A stretch of DNA of 64,000 nt from an uncultured Clostridium sp. (GTDB taxonomy: Bacteria; Bacillota; Clostridia; TANB77; CAG-508). The stretch covers positions 1 through 64,000 of the forward strand of contig USFR01000004.1 in NCBI GenBank assembly GCA_900553945.1. The letters are read 5' to 3'. Under the pieces are notes generated by a model. The model made no database searches, had not been told where the DNA came from, and saw only the letters and a program-made list of their open reading frames with translations. Of the stretch, positions 24,105 through 33,688 are shown piece after piece (position 1 is the stretch's first letter; each line of letters opens with the position of its first letter). Both the position numbers and the translations under genes were made by a program.

Positions 24105-26444
24105 ATGGGAAATATTGTATTATTAGATGATTTAACAATTAACAAAATTGCAGCAGGTGAAGTTATTGAAAGACCAGCTTCTGTTGTTAAAGAAATGGTT
24201 GAAAACTCAATAGATGCAGGTGCTACAAAAATTACTGTTGAAATAAAAAATGGTGGAATTTCTTTCATAAGAATTTCTGATAATGGTAAAGGAATTGCAG
24301 AAGATGATATGGAAATTGCTTTTGAAAGACATGCAACTAGTAAGATAAGAGTGGCAGAAGATATTACTAAAGTTACATCGATGGGGTTCAGAGGTGAGGC
24401 TTTAGCAAGTATTGCAGCTATTGCAAATGTTGAAATGGTTTCTAGAACAAAGGATTCAAACATAGGTCATAGAATTGTTGTTGAAGGTGGAAAAACTTTA
24501 GAACAAGGTGAAATAGGTGCACCTTTGGGAACAACAATTACAGTTAAAAATTTATTTTACAATACTCCTGTTAGATATAAATTCTTGAAAAAAGATTATA
24601 CTGAATCAGGTTATATTGAAGATGCAATTACAAGACTTGCTTTAGTGCATAAAGAAATTGCTTTTAAGCTTATAAATACTGGAAAAACTGTAATTCAAAC
24701 AACAGGTAATAATGATGAGAAGAGTGTTATCTATAGTATTTATGGAAAAGATGTTGCTGAGGCAATAATTGAATCTGATTATGAATATGAAGGAATTAAA
24801 GTTACAGGTGTTGTTGGAAAACCAGAAATTGCAAGATCTAATCGTTCTAATCAATTGTTTTTTGTTAATGGACGTTATATAAAGGATAAGACTTTAACAG
24901 CGGCGGCTGAGCAAGCTTTTAAAGGAATGATTCCGATAAATAAATATGGATTTTTAATTTTGAATCTTCAAATGGATCCAGCTTTGGTTGATGTTAATGT
25001 TCACCCTGCTAAATTAGAGGTTCGTTTTGAAGAAGAAAATAAAGTTTTCAAATCAGTATATTATGCGGTAAAAGAAGCTCTTTCTAAAAGAGAATTAGTT
25101 GCAGATGCAGTTGAAGAAAAAGCTATTCCAAAACAAGAAATAGCTCAAGAAATTGCAACACCAATTCAACCTAAACAATTAACTGAAAATTTACAAAAAG
25201 AAGCTGATGAAGTTGAAAAAGTAATAAAAGAAGATGAAGGAACAGAGAAGTCAGGCGTTTTCGGGTTTTTAAGAAAAAACAAACATGTAGAAAAAGGAAA
25301 AGATGAAAAAGAAAATATGCTTGAAGAAATTTATAAATTTAGAAGGGGATTAAAAGAAATTGGAGTAGCAGAAGTTACACCAAATGTGTATACACCAATA
25401 GTTTCTGAGAGAAAAGATGAGCCAGTTAAAGAATTAGCTGATAATGTAGTACAAGTTGGACAAGAAGTACAAGAAGAAGTAAAGAGTTCAGTGCCATCTG
25501 AAGAAAAAGTACAAAAGGCTACTGAAGAATTAATAAAACAAAGACAATCAGATGAAATTTTAGAAGAGGCAATAAAAAATAGTAAAGCAGAAAATCCATT
25601 AAATAAAGAACAAGATAATATATCAGAAAATACAGATAAAACTGAAAAGTTTGATACAATGTATTCAAAAATATTTGGAGAAAAAGCAAATTTTTCATCT
25701 CAGCCAACTGATTCTAAAGAACTTTCAGAAAATGAAAAAAAGGTATTAGATGAAATAAAAAATACAGTAAGACCAACTTTTGAATCAGAAATATCAGAAG
25801 AAAATATTCAAGAACCTATATCAGAAGATAATACAGAGCAAATTGAAGAATTTAAAAATATGGCTGGAAAAAACTATAAATTTATAGGTATTGTATTTTC
25901 AACATATATAATTGTAGAAATTGAAAATGAAATGTATATAATAGATCAACATGCTGCTCATGAGAGAATTATGTATGAGAAAGTTAAAAAGAATTATTAT
26001 AGTACAACAGATAAAGATTCCCAATTGATGTTGTTACCTGATATAATTAATCTTACTCATAAAGAAGCAGAAACAATTAAAGAAAACTTAGAAATGTTTG
26101 AACAAGCTGGTTTTACTTTAGAAGCATTTGGCGAAAATACTATAAAGTTAACAGGTGTTCCAAATATTTGTATGGATATGAATACTAAGCAATTGTTTCT
26201 TGATTTGCTTGATGAGGTTGATAATTATTCGAGAACTGATCGTCAAGATAAAGAGGAAAGATTTATTGCTACTATTGCTTGCAAGTCAGCTGTTAAGGCT
26301 AATATGAAACTTACTGAAAAAGAGGTTGATAAGCTTATGGAGAGATTGCTTGCTCTTCCAAATCCATTTACTTGTCCTCACGGTAGACCTACTGCAATTA
26401 GGATGAGTAGGTATGATATTGAGCGTAAGTTTGCTAGAAAATAA
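24105..26444 (+). CDS. mutL: DNA mismatch repair protein MutL
   Basis: 779 residues, long for MutL. The N-terminal GHKL ATPase has ENSIDAGATKITVEIK, SDNGKGIAEDDM and TSMGFRGEALASI, and the S5-like domain follows to about residue 330. The C-terminal dimerisation/endonuclease domain has the metal motif DQHAAHERIMYEK (about residue 613), ACKSAVKANM and FTCPHGRPT, as in bacteria that lack MutH and nick DNA with MutL. Between them lies a roughly 260-residue Glu/Lys-rich, low-complexity linker, longer than usual. mutS is not upstream; TATAAT at 24057-24062 suggests a local promoter. miaA follows closely. Confidence 0.95.
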   Translation: MGNIVLLDDLTINKIAAGEVIERPASVVKEMVENSIDAGATKITVEIKNGGISFIRISDNGKGIAEDDMEIAFERHATSKIRVAEDITKVTSMGFRGEALASIAAIANVEMVSRTKDSNIGHRIVVEGGKTLEQGEIGAPLGTTITVKNLFYNTPVRYKFLKKDYTESGYIEDAITRLALVHKEIAFKLINTGKTVIQTTGNNDEKSVIYSIYGKDVAEAIIESDYEYEGIKVTGVVGKPEIARSNRSNQLFFVNGRYIKDKTLTAAAEQAFKGMIPINKYGFLILNLQMDPALVDVNVHPAKLEVRFEEENKVFKSVYYAVKEALSKRELVADAVEEKAIPKQEIAQEIATPIQPKQLTENLQKEADEVEKVIKEDEGTEKSGVFGFLRKNKHVEKGKDEKENMLEEIYKFRRGLKEIGVAEVTPNVYTPIVSERKDEPVKELADNVVQVGQEVQEEVKSSVPSEEKVQKATEELIKQRQSDEILEEAIKNSKAENPLNKEQDNISENTDKTEKFDTMYSKIFGEKANFSSQPTDSKELSENEKKVLDEIKNTVRPTFESEISEENIQEPISEDNTEQIEEFKNMAGKNYKFIGIVFSTYIIVEIENEMYIIDQHAAHERIMYEKVKKNYYSTTDKDSQLMLLPDIINLTHKEAETIKENLEMFEQAGFTLEAFGENTIKLTGVPNICMDMNTKQLFLDLLDEVDNYSRTDRQDKEERFIATIACKSAVKANMKLTEKEVDKLMERLLALPNPFTCPHGRPTAIRMSRYDIERKFARK

Positions 26445-26499
26445 TATTTTTCAAAAATTTAATATAAATTCACTCAGATATAAAAAAGGAAAGGTTTTT

Positions 26500-27420
26500 A
26501 TGGAGAAAGTTATTGTAATAGCAGGACCAACAGCTTCTGGTAAAACTGCTTTGGCTGTTGAACTTGCAAAGAGAATTAATGGTGAAGTTATTTCTTGTGA
26601 TTCAATGCAGATTTATAAAGATATGAGTATTGGAACTGCTAAACCAACTGTTGAAGAAATGGATGGTGTTCCTCATTATTTGATAGATTTTATTTCTCCT
26701 GATGAGAGATATTCTGTTGCGGATTTTAAAAGAGATGCTGAGGAAAAAATAGAATATGTTCTAAATAAAGGTAAAGTTCCTATACTATGTGGTGGAACAG
26801 GATTATATATAGATACTTTAGTTTTTGGAATTGATTATCCTAAAATTGAGCTTGATCAAGAATATAGAGATGAATTAATGAAAAGAGCTGAATCAGAAGA
26901 AGGATTGAAGAAACTTTATGATGAGGCTAAAAAAATTGATTCTGAGGCTATGGAGAAGATTAGCGAAAATGATAAAAAGAGAATTACAAGAGTTCTTGAG
27001 TTATATAAGGCCACTGGAAAAACAAAAACAGAATTAGAAAAGATTTCTAGAAGTAATGGCGTAAAATATGATTATAGAGTTTTTGCAATTACAATGGATA
27101 GAGAAAAATTGTATGATAGAATTAACAGAAGAGTTGATATAATGATAGAACAAGGACTAATAGATGAAGTTAGAAATGTTATAGATAAATATGATAAATT
27201 TCCAACTGCAATGCAAGGATTAGGATATAAGGAAGTTGTTGAATATTTTGATGGAAAACTTACTAAACAAGAAATGATTGATAAAATAAAACAAGAAACA
27301 CGAAGATATGCTAAAAGGCAACTTACTTGGTTTAGAAAAAATAAGAACATTGTTTGGATAGATGGACTTGATGACAGAAATAAGAATATTGATTTAATAG
27401 TAAACAATGTCAATATGTGA
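26500..27420 (+). CDS. miaA: tRNA dimethylallyltransferase
   Basis: 306 residues from ATG 26500, with AAAAAAGGAAAGG upstream; the frame is open to 26413 inside mutL but the conserved N-terminus is MEKVIVIAGPTASGKTALAV. MiaA transfers a dimethylallyl group to A37 of tRNAs reading UNN codons. The P-loop GPTASGKT (residues 8-15), DSMQIYKDMSIGTAKP, DFISPDERYSVADF and GGTGLYIDTL are all present. The mutL-miaA order is common in Firmicutes. It ends with TGA, evidence that TGA is an ordinary stop in this genome. Confidence 0.96.
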   Translation: MEKVIVIAGPTASGKTALAVELAKRINGEVISCDSMQIYKDMSIGTAKPTVEEMDGVPHYLIDFISPDERYSVADFKRDAEEKIEYVLNKGKVPILCGGTGLYIDTLVFGIDYPKIELDQEYRDELMKRAESEEGLKKLYDEAKKIDSEAMEKISENDKKRITRVLELYKATGKTKTELEKISRSNGVKYDYRVFAITMDREKLYDRINRRVDIMIEQGLIDEVRNVIDKYDKFPTAMQGLGYKEVVEYFDGKLTKQEMIDKIKQETRRYAKRQLTWFRKNKNIVWIDGLDDRNKNIDLIVNNVNM

Positions 27421-27434
27421 AGGGTGGTTTGAAA

Positions 27435-28670
27435 TTGGACGAACAGAAGAAAACTTCTAAAAATGTGTTACCTAGAATAATTGCTGGTGTTGCTGTAGTG
27501 ATAATAATTGTTTATTTAATTTTTAACACTGTAAGACTTATAACTAGTCCTGCGGATACATTTGTTGTTGAAAACGGTATTTTAGATTCTGCTGAAACAG
27601 TTGATGCAGTTGTTATTAGAGATGAACAAGTTCTTAAAGGAAAAAATTATATGAATGGTATGGAGAAAGTTATTACAGAAGGAAAAAGAGCTGCTAAAGG
27701 TGAAGCTGTTTTTAGATATTATGTTAATGGCGAAGATACGATAAAAAAAGAAATAGAAGAATTAGATAAAAAAATAGCTGAAGCTCAAAAAAGTGAAAAC
27801 CCGGTATATCCAACAGATGTACAAGTTCTAAAGAATAAGATAAAATCTCTTGAAGAAAAAATTTATGAAACTAATAATATTGAAGAAATGGAGAATTATA
27901 AAAAAGAGATAGATGAATGTACACTTAAAATTTCCACAATTGTAGGAGATTTAAGTCCAGCAGGTTCATATTTGAAAGATCTTATTAATCAAAAAAATTC
28001 ATATTTGAAAAAAATTACTGATGGTGCAGAAGAAATTAAAACGACAGAGAGTGGAACAGTTTCATATAGAGTTGATAATTTGGAATCAATTTTAACTACT
28101 TCTGATTTTAATTATTTAAATAAGAAGTTTTTAGAGGATTTAGATTTAAAAAGTGGTGAATTAATTGAGTCAAGTAGTGAAAAAGGTAAAGTGATAACTC
28201 AATTTTATTGTTATTTAGCAATTGAAATGAATTCAAATTCTGCAATGAATGCTAAAGTGGGTGATAAAGTTAAAATTAGATATGATGTTGATAGTTCAAT
28301 TACTTCTGAAATTGTTCAGATAAATGAAGAAGAAGATTCTAGAGTAATTATTTTTAAAATAAAAGATTTACCAGAGAAAATGATTAATTATAGAAAAATT
28401 TCTGTTGATGTTATTTGGTGGGAATATTCAGGATTAAAAATACCTAATTCTGCTATTATAACGGAAGGTGATAAATCTTTTGTGGAAAGAAATAGAGCTG
28501 GTTATAATGCTATGGTATTGGTAAAAATATTAAAACAAAATGATTCATATGCTATAGTTGATAATTATACAACACAGGAATTGCAGGAATTAGGATATTC
28601 TTATGATGAAATAAATAATATGTATAGTATAAAACAATATGACAAAATAGTGATAAAAAATAAGAAATAA
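27435..28670 (+). CDS. HlyD-like membrane protein of unknown function
   Basis: 411 residues from TTG 27435, with AGGGTGG 7 bases upstream; a GTG start at 27417 overlapping the miaA end is the alternative. An N-terminal transmembrane segment (IIAGVAVVIIIVYLIF) is followed by a biotinyl/lipoyl-like hairpin with a coiled coil (about residues 105-170, EEIEELDKKIAEAQ-type heptads) and a beta-barrel-like C-terminal region, the layout of HlyD-type adaptor proteins. No exporter gene is adjacent. Its place just upstream of sepF and divIVA suggests a role near the cell envelope or division, but that is inference. Confidence 0.65.
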   Translation: MDEQKKTSKNVLPRIIAGVAVVIIIVYLIFNTVRLITSPADTFVVENGILDSAETVDAVVIRDEQVLKGKNYMNGMEKVITEGKRAAKGEAVFRYYVNGEDTIKKEIEELDKKIAEAQKSENPVYPTDVQVLKNKIKSLEEKIYETNNIEEMENYKKEIDECTLKISTIVGDLSPAGSYLKDLINQKNSYLKKITDGAEEIKTTESGTVSYRVDNLESILTTSDFNYLNKKFLEDLDLKSGELIESSSEKGKVITQFYCYLAIEMNSNSAMNAKVGDKVKIRYDVDSSITSEIVQINEEEDSRVIIFKIKDLPEKMINYRKISVDVIWWEYSGLKIPNSAIITEGDKSFVERNRAGYNAMVLVKILKQNDSYAIVDNYTTQELQELGYSYDEINNMYSIKQYDKIVIKNKK

Positions 28671-28725
28671 TATTACAATAATGTTACATTAATATTATTT
28701 TTATATAACAAACTATTTTTAGTTC

Positions 28726-28756
28726 TTGACAGATTCATAAAAAAGAAGGATACTAT
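28726..28756 (+). promoter_or_regulatory. predicted promoter for sepF-divIVA
   Basis: TTGACA at 28726-28731 and TACTAT at 28751-28756; the spacing of 19 bases is slightly long. It lies about 45 bases upstream of sepF. Confidence 0.5.
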
Positions 28757-28799
28757 ATGCAGTAATTAAATTTTGTATATAATTTTGGGAGGAAATTAG

Positions 28800-29279
28800 A
28801 TGGCTAATGCAGTTGTAAATAAAATATTAGATTTGTTAGGAGTAGATAACGGAGAAACTGATGAAAATGAAGAAATGTTAGATAATGAATATTCTTATTC
28901 ATATGAACCTGATGAAGAAGTTCAAGAAGATGAAGATAGAGGATTATTTAGAAATAGAAAAGGTAGTAAAGTTGTTAATATGGCTCAACAACAAATAAAA
29001 ATGAAAATTGCTAAGCCAACAGCTTTTGAACAAGCAGAAGATATATGTATTTTATTAAGAGAAAAAAATGCAATTGTTGTAAATTTGGAATATGTAAATA
29101 AAGATGTAGCAAGAAGAATTTTGGATGTTATTAGTGGAGCTGTTAAAGTTCTTGATGGACACTTTGAAAAAGTTTCTAATTCAATATTCATCGTTGCGCC
29201 CTTTAATTATGATATAGTTAACGATATGACAAGAGAGGAAATTAAAAATAAACTTTCTGTTTCATGGCTAAATAAATAA
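28800..29279 (+). CDS. sepF: cell division protein SepF
   Basis: 159 residues. SepF binds FtsZ and the membrane and shapes the division ring in Gram-positive bacteria. The N-terminal membrane-targeting helix (ANAVVNKILDLLGV) is followed by an acidic, disordered linker. The SepF core runs from about residue 62 (KIAKPTAFEQAEDICILLREKNAIVVNLEY) to HFEKVSNSIFIVAPFNYDIV. The start follows GGGAGGAAATTAG. divIVA is 15 bases downstream, so the two are likely co-transcribed. Confidence 0.93.
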   Translation: MANAVVNKILDLLGVDNGETDENEEMLDNEYSYSYEPDEEVQEDEDRGLFRNRKGSKVVNMAQQQIKMKIAKPTAFEQAEDICILLREKNAIVVNLEYVNKDVARRILDVISGAVKVLDGHFEKVSNSIFIVAPFNYDIVNDMTREEIKNKLSVSWLNK

Positions 29280-29294
29280 AATAGGAGGATTACT

Positions 29295-29744
29295 ATGCTT
29301 ACACCACTAGACATTGAGAACAAAAAATTTCAAAAACAAATGATGAATGGTTATAATGTAGATGAAGTTGATGATTTTTTGGATGAAATTACTGCTGATT
29401 ATGAAAAAATATATAAAGATAATACAGAACTTCGTGCAGAAATAGAAAGATCTAAAAGTGACCTAGAGAAGTATAAAAATATTGAACAAACTTTGCAAAA
29501 CACATTAGTAATGGCTCAAAAAACAGCTGATGACATTAAAAACAATGCACAAGATGAAGCTGATAATATTATTAAAAATGCCAGATCAAAAATGCAAGAG
29601 TCTGTTGATGAATTAACAAAAGAATCTGAAACAAGAAAAAGGGAATTTGCTGAAACAAAAAAACAATTTGATATTTATAGAGCTAAAATGGAAGCTTTAT
29701 TAATTTCACAACTTGAATTGTTGAAAGATATGAAAGAAGATTAA
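29295..29744 (+). CDS. divIVA: DivIVA domain protein
   Basis: 149 residues. The start MLTPLDIENKKFQKQMMNGY and the following NVDEVDDFLDEI make the crossed-loop N-terminal domain that senses negative membrane curvature; the rest is coiled coil up to residue 145. DivIVA localises at septa and poles and recruits division or wall-growth proteins. It is short compared with polar-growth DivIVAs, typical for Firmicutes. RBS AGGAGGATTACT. A terminator follows. Confidence 0.9.
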   Translation: MLTPLDIENKKFQKQMMNGYNVDEVDDFLDEITADYEKIYKDNTELRAEIERSKSDLEKYKNIEQTLQNTLVMAQKTADDIKNNAQDEADNIIKNARSKMQESVDELTKESETRKREFAETKKQFDIYRAKMEALLISQLELLKDMKED

Positions 29745-29762
29745 CAAAAGATAAAATATATT

Positions 29763-29789
29763 AGGGGTTGATTTGTCAACCCTTTTTTT
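29763..29789 (+). terminator. intrinsic terminator after divIVA
   Basis: AGGGGTTGA and TCAACCCT form a stem with a TTTG loop, followed by seven T. Confidence 0.88.
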
Positions 29790-29958
29790 CGACTTTAAGA
29801 GAGGATTATGAATAAATGTGTGGCCTATAAGACCATATTACAAAAGAATTAAACAAATGTTACAAAGTTAATTATTTTTTACATTTGTGTTAATGTTATT
29901 GACTTATTATATATTTAAAATAAAATATACATATAGGATTGTCGAGGTTTTATTATAT

Positions 29959-30516
29959 ATGAGAATTATTAGTGGAACAGCTCGTGGAACAAAACTTTAT
30001 ACATTAGATGGAATGAATACCAGACCTACACTTGATAGGGTTAAAGAGCCATTATTTAATATAATTAATTTTAATTTGGAGGATGCTGTTGTATTAGATT
30101 TATTTGCTGGTTCAGGTGCTCTTGGTTTAGAGGCAATAAGCAGAGGTGCTAGAAAAGCTTTTTTTTGTGAAAAAAATAGAGAAGCTTCTGTAGTTGTTGA
30201 AAAGAATATTGAGAAAACGAAGTTTAATGATAAAGCAATTTTGATTAAAGCTGATTTTGAAAAGGCAATAATGCAAATTCAGAAGCAAAAGGAAAAGATA
30301 GATGTAGTATTTATTGATCCACCATATAAAACTGATTTTGTGAAAAGGTCAATAGATGCTTTATTGTGCTCTGAAATATTAAATGATGATTTCATTATTA
30401 TAGTTGAAACTGATGAACCAAATAGAATTTTAGATGATATAAAGAATATTGATATAAATGTTTATGATACTAGAAAATATGGACGAGTTAGTTTATTATT
30501 TTTAAAACGTAATTAA
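29959..30516 (+). CDS. rsmD: 16S rRNA (guanine-966-N2)-methyltransferase
   Basis: 185 residues from ATG 29959 (MRIISGTARGTKLYTLDG, the family N-terminus); the frame is open further upstream but that part is not conserved. The SAM-binding motif VLDLFAGSGALGLEAISRGA (about residues 46-65) and the catalytic FIDPPY are present. RsmD methylates G966 in the 30S head. The AGG-type binding site is rather far from the ATG, so the exact start is slightly uncertain. The next gene is the V-ATPase-E-like protein usually found here in clostridia. Confidence 0.94.
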   Translation: MRIISGTARGTKLYTLDGMNTRPTLDRVKEPLFNIINFNLEDAVVLDLFAGSGALGLEAISRGARKAFFCEKNREASVVVEKNIEKTKFNDKAILIKADFEKAIMQIQKQKEKIDVVFIDPPYKTDFVKRSIDALLCSEILNDDFIIIVETDEPNRILDDIKNIDINVYDTRKYGRVSLLFLKRN

Positions 30517-30562
30517 AGGCTTTTTTAATCAATATAAACCTTAGGAAGGAATGTGTTTAGAG

Positions 30563-31042
30563 ATGGAGATATTTACTCTTTTAGAAACAATTGAAGATTT
30601 GCTTGAAAACAGTAGAAAGATGCCGTTTTCAAATAAAAGTATTGTTGATAAAGACGAAATTTTAGATGTTGTAAAAGAGATTAGACTTAAGTTGCCAGAT
30701 GATTTGAAACAAGCTAAGTGGGTTAAGGAAGAGCGTACTAGAATAATCCAAGAAGCTAAAAAAGAAGGCGAAGATATTGTAAAAGAAGCTGAAAATAGAA
30801 TTATTGCAATGATAGATGAACATGAGATTACTAGAAAAGCTTATGAGGAGAAACAAAAGATTATTGAGTCAGCTAATGATATGGCAAGAGAAATGTCAGA
30901 AGGAACTAAAGAATATGCTGATAATATTTTAGCTGAAGTCGAAGATACTATGGCTACTTTAATGGGGAATATGGAGGCAGCACAGGCGACAGTTAATAGT
31001 GCACTTGCAACGATTAAGAATAATAGAAATGAATTAAAATAA
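30563..31042 (+). CDS. coiled-coil protein resembling V-type ATPase subunit E (function unknown)
   Basis: 159 residues from ATG 30563 (MEIFTLLETIEDLLENSRKMP); an ATG at 30551 abuts AGGAAGGA and is too close to it. The protein is mostly charged helix with long heptad stretches (IIQEAKKEGEDIVKEAENRI). Clostridial homologues next to rsmD and coaD are often annotated as ATPase, from similarity to the E stator subunit, but no V-ATPase operon is present. Its function is not known; the helical stalk might act in membrane or wall organisation near division genes. Confidence 0.7.
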   Translation: MEIFTLLETIEDLLENSRKMPFSNKSIVDKDEILDVVKEIRLKLPDDLKQAKWVKEERTRIIQEAKKEGEDIVKEAENRIIAMIDEHEITRKAYEEKQKIIESANDMAREMSEGTKEYADNILAEVEDTMATLMGNMEAAQATVNSALATIKNNRNELK

Positions 31043-31060
31043 TGGTTAAAAAACGAGGTG

Positions 31061-31110
31061 AACCCAAAATGTTAAGCAAAAAAAGTTTAACATTTTAGGT
31101 TTATTTTTTT
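31061..31110 (+). terminator. intrinsic terminator before ftsK
   Basis: AACCCAAAATGTTAAGC and GTTTAACATTTTAGGTT pair with a few mismatches around an A-rich loop, followed by seven T. A TATAAT at 31154-31159 downstream is a candidate -10 box for ftsK. Confidence 0.8.
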
Positions 31111-31199
31111 GCATTAATTTTGAAAAAAAGATGTTATTTTTTATTTGTTTTGATATAATAATATCGATTTATTTAATATTACGATAGGAGGATTTTGCG

Positions 31200-33614
31200 T
31201 TGGGTAGAAAGAAGAAGAAAAAGGCTGTAAAGCCTAGTAAAAAAAGTTTTAGTTTTAGTCCAGAGATGATGATTATTATAATGTTAATAGTTGGTATCAT
31301 GTCAGGAGTTTTAATATATACAGGTGCAGGACAAGTTGGTGCAATTTTAAGCCCTGTTCTAGGTGGTCTAGTTGGAATAATAAAATATGTAATTCCGATA
31401 GGAATAATTGTAATGGCACTTTCATTAATAAAAGAGGATAGTGAGTATGTTTCAACAAAAGTTATTCAATTTTTAGTTTTCGTTGTATGTGTATCAGTTG
31501 TAATGCATGTTAATCAATTTTCTAAATTGAATATGTCTGGTAATGCAACTTTTGAAGAGGTTGTTAATGAAGCATATAAATTAGGAACAATGAATAAAGG
31601 TGGAGGTGCAATTGGCGCAATTGTTGCTACACCTCTTATGAATTTACTTGGTTCATTGGGTACAACGATTTTAACAATAGCTATTGCAGTTGTGACATGT
31701 GTATACATAGTTGGTGCAAATCCTGTGGAATTATTAGTTGAATTTGTTGATGGAAGAGAAGATAGAAAAGAAGAAAAGCGTGCAAGAAGAGAAGAACAAA
31801 GACAAGCTTTTAATGAAAGACGTGAAGAGAGAAGAAAGAATAGAGCTACTACTCATGCTGAAACACAAAAGGATAAAAATAATGCTCCAATGAAGGATCA
31901 AGTTGATTTAATGCAAGATGAAATTGTTATTAATCATTTCAATGATAATAATGAAGAGAAAAAACATAAATTGGGATTGTTTGGTAAAAAAGATGATGAT
32001 TCTGAAAAAATTAAGAAAGAGCAAAAACAAAGTAATCCTGATGAGCTAGAAAATATTTTTAAAGAAGTTCAAGAAGAAAAAGAAGAAAAAACAAAAGCAG
32101 TATTACAATTAGATCATTATACTCATACTGTTGATGATGAAAATTATGAAGCTCCACCTGTTGAGTTATTAAAACAAGGTTCTAGTAAAGCAACAAAGGG
32201 AAGTAAAAAAGCGTTAACAGATACAGCTACAAAATTACAGAAAACTTTATATAGTTTTGGTGTTTCTGCTAAGGTTGAAAATGTTTCTGTTGGACCAGTT
32301 ATAACAAGATATGAATTAAAGCCTGCTGAAGGTGTTAGAGTAAGTAAGATTGCAAAGCTTGCTGATGATATAGCTTTGAATTTAGCTGCAGAGAGTATAA
32401 GAATTGAAGCTCCTATTCCTGGAAAACAAGCTGTTGGTATTGAAATTCCAAATAAGGAAAAAGAGATTGTTCCTTTAAGAGATATAATTGATTCAGAAGA
32501 ATTTAAAGAATCTAAATCAAAGTTGTCTTTTGCTTTAGGAAAGAGTGTTTCAGGAGATAATGTTATTACTGATATAGCTAAGATGCCTCACGTGTTGATC
32601 GCTGGATCTACTGGTTCTGGTAAATCAGTTTGTATAAATACATTGATAACAAGTATTTTATATAAAGCTAAACCTAGCGAGGTTAAACTTATAATGGTTG
32701 ACCCTAAGGTTGTTGAACTTTCAGTTTATAATGGAATTCCACATTTATTAATTCCAGTTGTTACTGATCCGAAAAAGGCTGCTGGTGCATTAGCATGGGC
32801 TGTTCAAGAAATGGTTAATCGTTATAGTTTGTTTGCTCAAAAGAATGTTAGAGATATAAAAGGTTATAATGCACAACTTGATAAAGAAGGTGTGGATGGT
32901 AAGTTACCACAAATAGTAATAATTGTTGATGAGCTTGCTGACTTGATGATGGTTTCTCCAAAAGATGTTGAGGATGCAATTTGTAGATTAGCTCAAATGG
33001 CTAGAGCTGCTGGAATGCATTTAGTTATTGCAACTCAGAGACCATCTGTTGATGTTATTACAGGTATAATTAAAGCTAATATTCCATCAAGAATTGCGTT
33101 TGCTGTTTCTTCACAAGTTGACTCAAGAACTATATTAGATAGTGTTGGTGCGGAGAAGTTACTTGGAAAAGGTGATATGTTATTTTATCCATCAGGTGCA
33201 TCAAAGGCTACTAGAGTTCAAGGAGCATTCATTTCAGATGGCGATGTTGAAAAAATAGTTGATTTCTTGAAAAAAGACGGTGAAGCTGTTTATAGTGATG
33301 ACATTATGGAAAAAATAGAAAAAGCAAACTCAACTGATAAAGAGTTAGAGGAAAATTCTGAAGATGATGAAGCTGATCCATTTTTACAAGATGCAATTGA
33401 GGCTGTTATAGAAATTGGTTCTGCATCTGCTTCATTAATTCAAAGAAGATTTAAAGTTGGTTATGCAAGAGCTGGTAGAATTATAGATCAAATGGAAGCT
33501 AGAGGAATTATTTCTGGATATCAAGGAAGCAAACCTCGTGAAGTGCTTATGTCTAAAGAGAGATGGCAAGAGTTGAAAATGAGTCCATCTGAGACAGGTA
33601 AGGCAGAGGAATAG
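31200..33614 (+). CDS. ftsK: DNA translocase FtsK/SpoIIIE
   Basis: 804 residues from TTG 31200 with AGGAGG 7 bases upstream. Four hydrophobic segments in residues 20-175 anchor it in the membrane. A charged linker spans about 180-340. The motor has Walker A AGSTGSGKSVCINTLI (about residue 466), Walker B VIIVDELADLMM and the ATQRPSVDVITG motif. The C-terminal gamma winged helix (SASASLIQRRFKVGYARAGRIIDQME) reads orienting DNA sequences. It moves chromosomal DNA through closing septa; no sporulation genes are in view, so FtsK/SftA versus SpoIIIE roles cannot be told apart. Confidence 0.95.
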   Translation: MGRKKKKKAVKPSKKSFSFSPEMMIIIMLIVGIMSGVLIYTGAGQVGAILSPVLGGLVGIIKYVIPIGIIVMALSLIKEDSEYVSTKVIQFLVFVVCVSVVMHVNQFSKLNMSGNATFEEVVNEAYKLGTMNKGGGAIGAIVATPLMNLLGSLGTTILTIAIAVVTCVYIVGANPVELLVEFVDGREDRKEEKRARREEQRQAFNERREERRKNRATTHAETQKDKNNAPMKDQVDLMQDEIVINHFNDNNEEKKHKLGLFGKKDDDSEKIKKEQKQSNPDELENIFKEVQEEKEEKTKAVLQLDHYTHTVDDENYEAPPVELLKQGSSKATKGSKKALTDTATKLQKTLYSFGVSAKVENVSVGPVITRYELKPAEGVRVSKIAKLADDIALNLAAESIRIEAPIPGKQAVGIEIPNKEKEIVPLRDIIDSEEFKESKSKLSFALGKSVSGDNVITDIAKMPHVLIAGSTGSGKSVCINTLITSILYKAKPSEVKLIMVDPKVVELSVYNGIPHLLIPVVTDPKKAAGALAWAVQEMVNRYSLFAQKNVRDIKGYNAQLDKEGVDGKLPQIVIIVDELADLMMVSPKDVEDAICRLAQMARAAGMHLVIATQRPSVDVITGIIKANIPSRIAFAVSSQVDSRTILDSVGAEKLLGKGDMLFYPSGASKATRVQGAFISDGDVEKIVDFLKKDGEAVYSDDIMEKIEKANSTDKELEENSEDDEADPFLQDAIEAVIEIGSASASLIQRRFKVGYARAGRIIDQMEARGIISGYQGSKPREVLMSKERWQELKMSPSETGKAEE

Positions 33615-33688
33615 TTGTAGTATTTTAAGGTTAAATTTATTATAGTAGTGTTATGATAAAAAAAAATTACTAAAGAAGGAAGGTTGTT

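Noticed and set aside
28671..28799. Terminator between the HlyD-like gene and sepF
   Set aside because: AT-rich but without a stem of useful length.
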